Below are positions 1 through 8,074 of a stretch of 64,000 bases of DNA, piece after piece. The notes below the pieces were generated by a model that was not told the DNA's origin, made no database searches, and saw nothing but the letters and a program-made list of their open reading frames with translations. Where the stretch lies: the NCBI GenBank assembly GCA_018380115.1, contig JAGZUF010000012.1, forward strand, positions 1-64,000, read 5' to 3'. The translations under genes were made by a program, and so were the position numbers. The first letter of the stretch is position 1, and each line of letters opens with the position of its first letter. The DNA comes from Oscillospiraceae bacterium (lineage in GTDB: Bacteria; Bacillota; Clostridia; Oscillospirales; Ruminococcaceae).

Positions 1-30
1 GCTTCAACGACAGATTAGCTCGGCTGTCGT

Positions 31-84
31 GACAAAACAATCCGGCTATGCGACAAAACAGACCGGCTATTTCTGGACAAAACA
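31..84. repeat. Three direct copies of GACAAAACA, possible mobile-element end
   Basis: The nonamer GACAAAACA occurs at 31-39, 52-60 and 76-84. The first two copies are each followed by CCGGCTAT (42-49 and 63-70), so the unit is about 21 bp long. Closely spaced terminal repeats of this kind are found at the ends of IS21-like and related DDE transposons. The transposase itself would lie outside the left edge, so this is inference only. Confidence 0.35.
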
Positions 85-126
85 GCTTGGCCTTAACAGT
101 ATAATGTTTTCAAAATGAACTGCCGG

Positions 127-170
127 AAGAAGCCACATAACAGTAATTATGTGGCTTCTTTTTTTCTTTT
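127..170 (+). terminator. Rho-independent terminator of a gene left of the window
   Basis: A perfect 14-bp stem (127-140 with 147-160, built on GAAGCCACATAA) has a 6-nt loop and is followed on the plus strand by TTTTTCTTTT. It can end a plus-strand transcript entering from the left and also sits just beyond the 3' end of the minus-strand recombinase. Confidence 0.8.
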
Positions 171-178
171 TGCCCCAG

Positions 179-1000
179 TCAGTCTATCAGGCGCAGGCGT
201 TCTATCTGCCGTGATTCCTGACGGCCGTCCGAAAGCGTGTATACGCGCGTGGTGTTGATGCTGCTGTGCCCCAGAAGGTCTGCCAGGCGCAGCAGGTCCT
301 TCGACATCTCATAGTATGTTTTTGCAAACAGGTGGCGCAGGTTGTGAGGGAACACCTTGGCCCGTTCCACATGCGCCGCGGCGCACAGCCGCTTCATGGA
401 CGCCCAGATGTGGCTGCGGTCCAGCGGGCGCCCGTGCGATGTGACGAACACCGGCCCGCTGGATATCCGCCTGCGGGCCGCATACCGCCTCAGCTTGCGG
501 CAAAGCTCTTTCGGCAAAAGCGCCACCCTGCGCTTGCCCTTGCAGCAAATAGCCATGCGGCCTGTCTGCAGGCTCTCTACCGTGACGAACCTCAGCTCGC
601 TCACACGCAGCCCGGCGGCACACAGCGTCTGCATCACCAGCCACAGCGCTATGCTCTTTTGCTTTGCTGCCGCAAGCAGGCGCTGGTACTCGCCGCGCGT
701 CAGCTTTCGCTCCTCCTGGCAGAACATCTGCCGCTGCATGCGCAGTGCTTTCACCGTGCACGCGCCATGGCCCGCATACCGCAGAAAGCCGTTCAGCGCC
801 GCCAGCATGCTGTTCACGCTGGCCGGGGCATACCGTTCCGTAAGCCAGTGCTTATAGCTTATCACCCGTTCTTTCGTCACAGGCGCATGCATGTTCCACG
901 CCAGAAACGTTTCAATATCGTGGCGGTATTTGTTTACCGTCGTTTCGCTGCGCTCCTGTTCTTTCAGAAACACTATGTACCCTGCCAGTGCCTCTTCCAT
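179..1000 (-). CDS. Tyrosine recombinase / phage-type integrase (XerC/D-like)
   Basis: This 273-residue protein has the tyrosine recombinase layout. The N-terminal SAM-like core-binding domain (about residues 1-85) contains the TVNKYRHDIETFLAW stretch. The catalytic domain keeps Arg in LRVSELR, Lys in CKGKRR, His and Arg in FPHNLRHLFAK, His in LLGHSSINTT, and the nucleophile Tyr in RVYTLSD. An in-frame ATG lies upstream at 1063. The start at 1000 is preferred because GGAAAGGGG lies just before it and the protein then begins at the usual MEEALAGYIVFL position. It catalyses site-specific strand exchange. It lies just past the end of the polysaccharide operon, so it may belong to a mobile element to the left or act on the polysaccharide locus. 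No att sites could be identified. Confidence 0.85.
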   Translation of the reverse strand: MEEALAGYIVFLKEQERSETTVNKYRHDIETFLAWNMHAPVTKERVISYKHWLTERYAPASVNSMLAALNGFLRYAGHGACTVKALRMQRQMFCQEERKLTRGEYQRLLAAAKQKSIALWLVMQTLCAAGLRVSELRFVTVESLQTGRMAICCKGKRRVALLPKELCRKLRRYAARRRISSGPVFVTSHGRPLDRSHIWASMKRLCAAAHVERAKVFPHNLRHLFAKTYYEMSKDLLRLADLLGHSSINTTRVYTLSDGRQESRQIERLRLID

Positions 1001-1192
1001 CCTTCTTTCCCCTTTCCTTTTTATCCTACCAAATAGCGGCCAATTTCCCGCGGTGCCCGCCATGGGGGCCCGCAGCTCTTATTTATTGTAACGGAACCAG
1101 CCTGAAGCAGAAGTCGAATCGGCTGGGAAGCGCTGTACAGGCTACCCGGCACATTGGCGTCTTTGCGCGCCGGGCAGCACGCCGGGTAGCAA

Positions 1193-1219
1193 AAAAGGCG
1201 GGGTTTTGCCCCGCCTTTT
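1193..1219 (-). terminator. Terminator of the polysaccharide operon
   Basis: An 11-bp stem AAAAGGCGGGG / CCCCGCCTTTT closes a 5-nt loop. On the minus strand it ends in TTTTTT. It lies about 140 bp past the last operon gene. A separate inverted repeat, GCTACCCGGC / GCCGGGTAGC (1141-1150 and 1181-1190), sits immediately beyond it. Confidence 0.8.
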
Positions 1220-1357
1220 CGTTTTCCTGAAATCTTGAAATTCCACTCAGGAAACGCTTCGTAATTTTATAAAAGATTTAATCTGCATTATCAAGTTATA
1301 AAAATGGTTTCTTATTCCCATTTTATCAACCTGCCAAATATCATTAGCACCCTCACA

Positions 1358-2908
1358 TCATTCGGCAGTTTTTTCTGCTTCCGCTTCCACATTATGCAAA
1401 ATGTCATTCACTAAATAGTAATTGGGCAGTACAGACCCATGAAAAATAACTGCACGGATGCGCTCGTAAGCAGAGGGTACCTTGCTGAAATTCGCCTGGG
1501 GAGAAAATGCGTAATATAACTTTCTTACAACCGAGTAGAACCACACAGGTACTTTCTCTTTCCACCTTCTGTGTCCATCCTGTCCATGATGGGATTCCTG
1601 TACGGTATCAGAATAAGGGATATCGGCAGAATAAGGCTTAATATGCTTTTCTGTATAACGATACCAAAAATCTCTGTCGTAAGTAGCCCTCTTATCCAGA
1701 TGTAAGAAATATTCTGCCAACTCTCTGCGCATCAGAGGCAACCGCCAACCAAGCCCAAAGTATTCTGCAATGCGAACGCTATTGCAGTAAAATTTCGGAT
1801 AAAGCTCTTTACGCCATATCGCTGCACAGTTATTCGCCTGATCAGGAATATCTTTACGCCAGTGCCATATTGGGAAGAGAGATTTGCATTGATAACGTGA
1901 GAGAATCGTCTTTCTGTTCATTGTATACCAGTTTCGAAACATGACCTCCTCAAAATCATCTCCACGCTCCATATCATCCCACATCGTCAAAAAGGCATCT
2001 TCTATGATATGACCTGACATATATACGCTGTTTTCCAGCCCTTGTAATTTATCACAAAGACTATCGAAGACCATTGCCTCTATCATGCTTTGATAAGAAT
2101 CTCCGTGACAGACTGTCAAAGAAACCTGTTTCCATTGCTCACTTTTGCGGAAATTGCGTTGTTCTTCTACGGTAAAGTAAACAGGATACCAAGAATAACC
2201 TAATGCTTGAGCAAGCATTCCTGCAATTTTTACCTCTTTTGAATCCGGTAGACCATATGAATAGCAAATCACATTTTCATAATGGAGACGCTTCAGCATT
2301 GTGGCAATTGCTCTAGAATCATGGCCCCCAGATAGAGATAGTAAAACCGTCTGTCCATTTAAGCTTTCCACGATTCTCTGAAATGCCTGTACCATAATTT
2401 GGTCGAATTCGTCTTCAATACCGCTTGTCTCAAATGAATTAAGCTCAGAAAAATGTTGAACTGACGATACCGTATGGGAAGCAAGATTAATCGCAACAAA
2501 CTCTCCTGCTTGCGTACCTGCCACTCCGTCAAACAAGGTTCTCCCATTCCCTGTAAATCCGCAGTTTTGGAACTCTCTTTTAGCCCATTTATCCATAGGC
2601 AAGCCTAACTTTTTAGCCAAATAAACGGCATCGTCACTAATATATACAGTTTCTTCACCAATGGAATAATAAATAGGTATGCTACGAATATGATCTGCCG
2701 CAAGGTACAGCGTATCCTCTACAACCCATGCACCTGCGTAACAATTGTTCAGCGCTCTGAGTGCACATAATACGCCATCCAATCCGTAGGCACTCAAAAT
2801 CTGCTGCGGCCATTCGGCCGAGCCGCTATCTTGCCTAAAATAGCCAACGAGCCGCGGATTCATTTTCCAAAGCTCCTTATTTTTCCACTCAAATACTACA
2901 TTCCACAT
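1358..2908 (-). CDS. Asparagine-synthase-like amidotransferase without the N-terminal glutaminase Cys
   Basis: This 516-residue protein is the last gene of the polysaccharide operon. The C-terminal half has the ATP-pyrophosphatase loop LSLSGGHDSRA (SGGHDS at 193-198) of the AsnB/beta-lactam-synthetase family, which adenylates a carboxylate. The N-terminal half resembles the glutaminase domain but begins MWNVVFEW, with no Cys at position 2. It therefore probably uses free ammonia or another amine instead of hydrolysing glutamine. The start at 2908 is fixed by AGGAGGG nine bases upstream. Asparagine-synthase-like proteins in O-antigen loci (for example WbpS in Pseudomonas) are linked to amidation of uronic acid carboxyls. 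Together with the diacetamido-uronate genes here, a glucuronamide-type residue is the best guess. The family is clear; the substrate is inferred. Confidence 0.75.
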   Translation of the reverse strand: MWNVVFEWKNKELWKMNPRLVGYFRQDSGSAEWPQQILSAYGLDGVLCALRALNNCYAGAWVVEDTLYLAADHIRSIPIYYSIGEETVYISDDAVYLAKKLGLPMDKWAKREFQNCGFTGNGRTLFDGVAGTQAGEFVAINLASHTVSSVQHFSELNSFETSGIEDEFDQIMVQAFQRIVESLNGQTVLLSLSGGHDSRAIATMLKRLHYENVICYSYGLPDSKEVKIAGMLAQALGYSWYPVYFTVEEQRNFRKSEQWKQVSLTVCHGDSYQSMIEAMVFDSLCDKLQGLENSVYMSGHIIEDAFLTMWDDMERGDDFEEVMFRNWYTMNRKTILSRYQCKSLFPIWHWRKDIPDQANNCAAIWRKELYPKFYCNSVRIAEYFGLGWRLPLMRRELAEYFLHLDKRATYDRDFWYRYTEKHIKPYSADIPYSDTVQESHHGQDGHRRWKEKVPVWFYSVVRKLYYAFSPQANFSKVPSAYERIRAVIFHGSVLPNYYLVNDILHNVEAEAEKTAE

Positions 2909-2909
2909 A

Positions 2910-4454
2910 TTAAACCCTCCTCTTTTTGAGTTTTGCGGCGCAAGAGTGCGCAAAAGAAATGATGATACGTTGAAGCTCATCTGCCCCGGCGGTCTTGCGT
3001 AAAAGCACACCGTTGATAAACCAGAATGCCACCCAAATCAAAAAACGCACCGCCAACGCTCCAAATGAAAGCGTTGGACTCACATCCATTGTATGGCACA
3101 GAAGCCACAGTTCAAGCACCATTGTCCCCAGCAGCAGAAGCCTTCTTCGCAGATAGCTCCCTATGCCACATTGCAAAAAATCGCCGTATACTACAACAGC
3201 AAAGCCGCACACAGATACAAAGCAGCCCACTATCGAACCAATAATCACCGCCACGCTTTCCAAAGAGCGCACTAAAGAGATAGAAATCACGATATTCACG
3301 GCGACAGAAGCAATTTGGAACCACCTGTCCCTAGCAAAGTTTCCCAACACGCCCCGGTAGGTGTACATTGTATAGTACCACACCAAAACACCTTGGCTAA
3401 GCGAATAAGCGAGGACAAGGCCGTCCGGCATAAGAAATTTTCTACCCAGCCAAAGTTCCATCACAGGTTGTGTAAATAGGAAAAAGCCCAACATAATTTG
3501 CAAAGAATACCAGTCTCCCGCCGTAGAAATGGCCTCAAACAGGTGGCGCTGTCTCTCTGGCGAGATGTCCTCATGAAGCAAATTACCCACAGCTGATTTT
3601 AGAGCATTGAACGGCTGTGTAAGCAGGATACCCGTAGCCATCAAATATAGAGATGCATAGTTTCCATATAAGGCCGCTGTATAAATGCCGCAGAAGGCCG
3701 AAACAATAATAGTTCCTGTTGCGTTGAATACAAGGGACGAAACTTTATGAATTAAAAAATTCTTCGATTCTGTTACAATCTTGAACCTGCGAATATCCTG
3801 TCGTGTTGCGTGGATTGATGTAGTGAGATACGGATATTTCTTTCTGCTCATGAACGCTAACACCACATTGGCCAGCGGTGAAGCACTCAACTTCACAGCA
3901 AGATATAAAAGATAACTCTGCCAGATAAGCAAAACTAATATTTGCAGCACCTGTGTAACCAAACGCATAAGCAGATCTGCTAGAGAACAATAATAATTCT
4001 GCTGATTTGCAATGAATACGGCGCGCTTATAAGAAAGAAAATAACCCGCTACCACCGCGGCTACCTGCATGAAATATACAACACTCAAATATTCCCAGCT
4101 TGCAGATGGGCGCGAGATGATATATGGCAGAAACGGATAGAGTATTATACTTCCAAAAAACACGACACCTGCCACGATACGGTAAAACCATTTGTATATC
4201 CAAATCAGTTTGCAGGTGCTCTCATGATCTTTTTTGGTCACCGCCTCGTACAGTCTGACGGCAATAACACTCTCCATACCGAGATCTGCCACAGAAAGCA
4301 AGGACAATACGTTTGAAAACACATTGTCATATCCGAGATATTCCACGCTCAAGAGGGAAACGAACACTCTGCGGGACAAGAGGCCCAGCGCCACCCACAA
4401 AAGCTGGGAAATGGTGACCAGCACCCCGTTCGTCATAAATTTTTTTGTATGCAT
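2910..4454 (-). CDS. Polysaccharide flippase (Wzx-type, MOP/PST family)
   Basis: This 514-residue integral membrane protein has about 12-14 hydrophobic segments spread over its whole length. The opening KFMTNGVLVTISQLLWVALG and the internal pattern are typical of MATE/MOP-superfamily polysaccharide exporters. It would flip the undecaprenyl-diphosphate-linked repeat unit across the cytoplasmic membrane for polymerisation by the EpsG-like protein encoded upstream. The upstream aminotransferase ends about 60 bp away, and its own stop lies one base from the next start, so it sits within the operon. Substrate specificity cannot be read from the sequence. Confidence 0.85.
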   Translation of the reverse strand: MHTKKFMTNGVLVTISQLLWVALGLLSRRVFVSLLSVEYLGYDNVFSNVLSLLSVADLGMESVIAVRLYEAVTKKDHESTCKLIWIYKWFYRIVAGVVFFGSIILYPFLPYIISRPSASWEYLSVVYFMQVAAVVAGYFLSYKRAVFIANQQNYYCSLADLLMRLVTQVLQILVLLIWQSYLLYLAVKLSASPLANVVLAFMSRKKYPYLTTSIHATRQDIRRFKIVTESKNFLIHKVSSLVFNATGTIIVSAFCGIYTAALYGNYASLYLMATGILLTQPFNALKSAVGNLLHEDISPERQRHLFEAISTAGDWYSLQIMLGFFLFTQPVMELWLGRKFLMPDGLVLAYSLSQGVLVWYYTMYTYRGVLGNFARDRWFQIASVAVNIVISISLVRSLESVAVIIGSIVGCFVSVCGFAVVVYGDFLQCGIGSYLRRRLLLLGTMVLELWLLCHTMDVSPTLSFGALAVRFLIWVAFWFINGVLLRKTAGADELQRIIISFAHSCAAKLKKRRV

Positions 4455-4515
4455 CTTACTTCCTTTTATTCATATATTTTTCAAGGTGGGACACTGGGCT
4501 GTTTTTTGCCCCGCT

Positions 4516-5631
4516 TTATATTTTGATTTTAGCCTGCATCGCCTCAGCCTTTGTGAGATACGGATGCATTGGCAAACTCAGCACAGTCGCACACAATCGT
4601 TCGGTGACAGGGCAATCTGCAGCAGCGCTATCCGTGCCAGCAAATGCTTTTTGCTGGTGCATGGGCTTCGGGTAATACACCATCGTGGGAATGCCCCGTT
4701 CCCGCAGCTTTGCCTGCAAAGCCTCACGGTCTGCGCCCTGAGGCAGCTGCACAGTGTACTGCGCCCAGCTGCTGGTGAAGCCCTGCGGACGATACGGCAG
4801 TACAAGGCCGCTGCCTTTCAATGCCTCATCATACCAGCGGGATACCTGCTCCACAGCCGCTAATTCATACTCACAAAATGCTCTGAATTTCACCTGTAAA
4901 ATAGCAGCTTGCAGAGTGTCCAAGCGGCTGTTCAGGCCGATACGCACATTATCATATTTCATACCGCCTTTTCCATGCACTGCATAGCTGCGGATGAGCG
5001 CGGCCCATTCATCATTATTCGTGAAGATGGCACCACCGTCACCATAACATCCCAGCGGCTTTGCCGGAAAAAAGCTTGTTGTAGCTGCATCGCCGAAGCT
5101 GCCCACACGGCGGCCGTTCACTGTGCCGCCAAAGCCCTGTGCGCCATCCTCTAACAGCAACAGGCCATGCTTTTGACAGATCGCTTCGATTCGCGGATAA
5201 TCGGCAGGCAGGCCGAACAAATCCACCGCGACCACAGCGCGCAGGCGGTATTTTCCCTGTGCCTTTACCTGCAATATTTTTTCTTCCAGCTTGTCCGGGG
5301 CAAGGTTGAAGGTATGCGCATCCACATCTACAAACAACGGTGTCGCGCCCGCGAACGCCACTGTTTCACCGCTGGCAAAAAAGGTGAAATCCGGCACAAG
5401 AACAGCATCGTCCGGCCCAATCCCCCAAGCCATCAGCACCAGCGAAAGCGCGTCCGTGCCATTTGCACAGGTAATGCAGTGCTTTGTGCCCACATATCCG
5501 GCAAGCTGCTGTTCCAGTTCTTTTACTTCATGCCCGGAGATAAAATCTGCCTGTGCGCACACTCTCTGCACAGCGGCATCAATTTGAGGTTTTAATACTT
5601 CATATTGCTTTTGCAAATCACGGAACTGCAT
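4516..5631 (-). CDS. wbpE: DegT/DnrJ/EryC1 sugar aminotransferase (WbpE/WlbC-like)
   Basis: This 371-residue PLP enzyme has the family hallmarks: the nucleotide-sugar aminotransferase start MQFRDLQKQYEVLKPQID, the PLP-binding EDGAQGFG (Asp162) and the Schiff-base Lys191 in FFPAKPLG. In the Wbp/Wlb pathway the enzyme transfers an amino group to C3 of UDP-2-acetamido-3-keto-glucuronate. That assignment is supported by the co-transcribed WbpD-, WbpB- and WbpA-like genes. The start is 3 bp after the formyltransferase stop, so the two are translationally linked. The family is certain; the exact 3-keto substrate is inferred from neighbours. Confidence 0.85.
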   Translation of the reverse strand: MQFRDLQKQYEVLKPQIDAAVQRVCAQADFISGHEVKELEQQLAGYVGTKHCITCANGTDALSLVLMAWGIGPDDAVLVPDFTFFASGETVAFAGATPLFVDVDAHTFNLAPDKLEEKILQVKAQGKYRLRAVVAVDLFGLPADYPRIEAICQKHGLLLLEDGAQGFGGTVNGRRVGSFGDAATTSFFPAKPLGCYGDGGAIFTNNDEWAALIRSYAVHGKGGMKYDNVRIGLNSRLDTLQAAILQVKFRAFCEYELAAVEQVSRWYDEALKGSGLVLPYRPQGFTSSWAQYTVQLPQGADREALQAKLRERGIPTMVYYPKPMHQQKAFAGTDSAAADCPVTERLCATVLSLPMHPYLTKAEAMQAKIKI

Positions 5632-5634
5632 AGT

Positions 5635-6339
5635 TTATTCTTCTTTCCCTGTATTTTCACAGAACATTTCCTGCTTATACTCTTCAAACCTCTCGAGCAG
5701 TGCTTGCTCTAATTTCAATGGCATTCGCCTGTGGATTGGATTATCTCCGCCAAAAATAAATTCGTGCTCCCCCTCGATTTTTTCTACTGCATTCACCAGC
5801 ATCCCAACTTCCATTTCATATTGCCGCTGTGCGACAATATGAAATGTATCAAATGGATATATAGGGACTAGCCTTCGCTCAATTATTTCACCTGCATCAA
5901 TTTCTTCACCAAGCAGATGCGTCGTCACTCCAATAGGCATTTTTTCATAAACGGCCCATTTCAATGAATCTAACCCACGCGTATAAGGAATGAATCCCGG
6001 ATGGGCGTTTATCACCTGGTATCTCTTTAAAAACTCCTGCGGTAAAATTCTTGCGCCGCATACTAAAAAAATTGTCTTCTCCGGCTCCAAAATTTCATCT
6101 ACTGTATTGATTGCGCAATAATAATAGCCAAAATTCTTTGCAAGCACAGATGTTTCAATAGGGAGCTCGAAACCTGGGCGATGTAAAATAAGCGGCTGTC
6201 TCTTTTTCACATAGTGCAAAGGAAGTGCAAAAATCTTTACATATTTATAGCCCAACGCCTTCAGACGGCAGCAGGTATCATATGTTTTCCGATGCGGCGT
6301 CTGATAAGATAAAACTGCCAAGGGCCTACTGCTTGCCAT
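5635..6339 (-). CDS. Formyltransferase-fold protein, probable sugar N-formyltransferase
   Basis: This 234-residue protein belongs to the Fmt/PurN formyltransferase fold. The catalytic triad is visible: Asn111 and His113 in INAHPG and Asp148 in EEIDAGEII, with the GVTTHLL strand between them. Family members transfer formyl from N10-formyl-tetrahydrofolate to an amine. It lies between a sugar 3-aminotransferase and a sugar 3-N-acetyltransferase, so the probable acceptor is the amino sugar nucleotide made here or another amino sugar of the repeat unit. It is shorter than Met-tRNA formyltransferase (about 310 residues) and lacks that enzyme's C-terminal domain. The N-terminal 80 residues match the canonical fold poorly, so folate use needs testing. 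Confidence 0.7.
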   Translation of the reverse strand: MASSRPLAVLSYQTPHRKTYDTCCRLKALGYKYVKIFALPLHYVKKRQPLILHRPGFELPIETSVLAKNFGYYYCAINTVDEILEPEKTIFLVCGARILPQEFLKRYQVINAHPGFIPYTRGLDSLKWAVYEKMPIGVTTHLLGEEIDAGEIIERRLVPIYPFDTFHIVAQRQYEMEVGMLVNAVEKIEGEHEFIFGGDNPIHRRMPLKLEQALLERFEEYKQEMFCENTGKEE

Positions 6340-6378
6340 ATCACGCCGCCTCCTTTCGGAAAAGCGGCGTCAGAGCAG

Positions 6379-6966
6379 CTACACTTGCCCTCCCCTTGCG
6401 GACGCCTCGTGGAGAACAATGCGTTTTTCCATCTTCTCGTACCTTTTTCCGCAATCTGGGCAGCATAATGCTTTATTTAGCACCTGTCCACACCGGCAAA
6501 CCCAGCCAATGTGTTTTGCAGGCACACCCGCCACCAACGCATGGGGAGGTACATCCTTTGTCACTACTGCTCCGGCAGCCACTGTGGCATACGCCCCGAC
6601 AGTATGACCACATACAATCGTACAATTCGCACCCAAAGTGGCATCATGCTTTATCAGTGTTTTTTTATAATTTGCTGTACCTTTGGGAAAACGCGCACGC
6701 GGAGTCAAATCGTTCGTGAATACAGTGGAAGGCCCGCAGAACACATAATCCTCCAATTCAACACCCTCGTACACCGAGACATTATTCTGGAGCTTTACAC
6801 CGTCGCCAATATGCACATTAGATGCTATATTCACATTCTGTCCCAGAGTACAGTTCTTTCCAATGCTGGCTCCGCTTTGGATATGACAAAAGTGCCAAAC
6901 CTTTGTACCGGCCCCAATTTCTGCCCCCTTGTCCACAAAGGAGCTTTCATGTATGAAGGCTTCCAT
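6379..6966 (-). CDS. wbpD: UDP-amino-sugar N-acetyltransferase (WbpD/WlbB-like, left-handed beta-helix)
   Basis: This 195-residue protein is built from hexapeptide repeats typical of left-handed beta-helix acyltransferases: IGAGTKVWHFCHIQ, IGKNCTLGQNV and IGDGVKLQNNVSVYEGV. It also has the WbpD signatures VFCGPSTVFTNDLTPRA and LGANCTIVCG. WbpD/WlbB acetylates the 3-amino group of UDP-2-acetamido-3-amino-glucuronate. The C-terminus carries an extra zinc-ribbon-like Cys pattern (CRCG, then CCPDCG). A TTG lies six bases upstream, but ATG at 6966 is better placed relative to AAGGGG. The gene overlaps the end of the WbpB-like gene by 20 bp. Confidence 0.87.
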   Translation of the reverse strand: MEAFIHESSFVDKGAEIGAGTKVWHFCHIQSGASIGKNCTLGQNVNIASNVHIGDGVKLQNNVSVYEGVELEDYVFCGPSTVFTNDLTPRARFPKGTANYKKTLIKHDATLGANCTIVCGHTVGAYATVAAGAVVTKDVPPHALVAGVPAKHIGWVCRCGQVLNKALCCPDCGKRYEKMEKRIVLHEASARGGQV

Positions 6967-8044
6967 TTTCAAACATCCCCTTCATATCCTCACTTGCAAA
7001 ATCTTTCAGCGGCAGCTTTACAGGCTGGCCCGTTTTACAGCTTTTATAAATAGCCAGCACCAGCTCTAAGGCATTGCGCCCAGCCACAGCATCCACATAA
7101 GGCTTTCGGCGGTTTTGAATTGCATCGATCACATCGGCATACAGGCTGGTGTGGCCGTTGCCATATACATTGCTGGTCTGCTCTTCCAGCCCCTTGTTTA
7201 CCATATCTGCTTCCGTTTCATCGGCAAAATCCCACACATCCAGATTATTGGTAGATTTGCCGCCTATCTTTACTGTGCCCCTTTCACCAAACAGAAACAG
7301 TGTTTCTTCCAAATTTTTCGGGTACACATTCGTAGTTCCTTCTACCGTGGCCACTGCGCCGTTTTTGAACCTTACCACTGCCATACCGATATCTTCCGCT
7401 TCAAGATAATCATGGAACTGCTGTCTGGTAACGCCATACACCTCGTCCACATCGTTGCCCATCATCCAGCGCAGAAGGTCAATACCATGGATGCACTGGT
7501 TCATCAGGCAGCCGCCGTCCTGCGCCCAAGTCCCCCGCCAGGGGGCCTGCTCGTAGTAAGCCTTATTGCGGTTCCAGCGCACATGGATGCTGCCATGGCT
7601 CAGGCGGCCGAAGCGTCCGGCTTCCAACGCCTGCCGCGTTTTCTTCACAGCCACATTGAAGCGGTTCTGGTGGCAAGCACACACCGTCACGCCCTTTTCT
7701 TCGCTGCGGCGAATGATCTCTTCGGCATCTGCCATACACATAGCTATGGGCTTTTCAATGATAACGTTGATACCCGCATCAATGCAGGCCAGCGCGATTT
7801 GCGCATGCAGGCCGCTTTCAGTCGCAATGGCGACAAGCCTCAGCTCTGGGTTCTCTTTCAAGAGGCGTGTGTAATCTGTGTAGCGGGCAATGCCGGGTTT
7901 GCCTTCAAGACCGTGCTTAGCCAAAAGGTCTTCCATTCGCTCCGGCACAATATCACACACGGCCACAAGCTCCAGACTATTATTCAAGACGGCTTTGATG
8001 TGGTTCGTGGCAATGCGGCCGCAGCCAATCAGGGCATATTTCAT
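6947..8044 (-). CDS. wbpB: Gfo/Idh/MocA dehydrogenase (WbpB/WlbA-like)
   Basis: This 365-residue NAD-dependent oxidoreductase has a Rossmann motif GCGRIATNH (residues 7-15) and the EKPIAM signature (97-102). WbpB/WlbA oxidises C3 of UDP-N-acetylglucosaminuronate, using alpha-ketoglutarate to recycle NADH. The assignment rests on the adjacent WbpD-, WbpE- and WbpA-like genes, since the superfamily is broad. The protein could start at 8065, but the ATG at 8044 has AGGAG seven bases upstream. It is longer than Pseudomonas WbpB (about 316 residues), so a different sugar specificity is possible. Confidence 0.8.
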   Translation of the reverse strand: MKYALIGCGRIATNHIKAVLNNSLELVAVCDIVPERMEDLLAKHGLEGKPGIARYTDYTRLLKENPELRLVAIATESGLHAQIALACIDAGINVIIEKPIAMCMADAEEIIRRSEEKGVTVCACHQNRFNVAVKKTRQALEAGRFGRLSHGSIHVRWNRNKAYYEQAPWRGTWAQDGGCLMNQCIHGIDLLRWMMGNDVDEVYGVTRQQFHDYLEAEDIGMAVVRFKNGAVATVEGTTNVYPKNLEETLFLFGERGTVKIGGKSTNNLDVWDFADETEADMVNKGLEEQTSNVYGNGHTSLYADVIDAIQNRRKPYVDAVAGRNALELVLAIYKSCKTGQPVKLPLKDFASEDMKGMFENGSLHT

Positions 8045-8074
8045 AGATAAACTCCTATTTTCCACAAGTCCTTA

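Noticed and set aside
1001..1357. Small plus-strand open frames near the operon end
   Set aside because: They overlap the recombinase 5' end or the terminator, without ribosome binding sites or conserved features.
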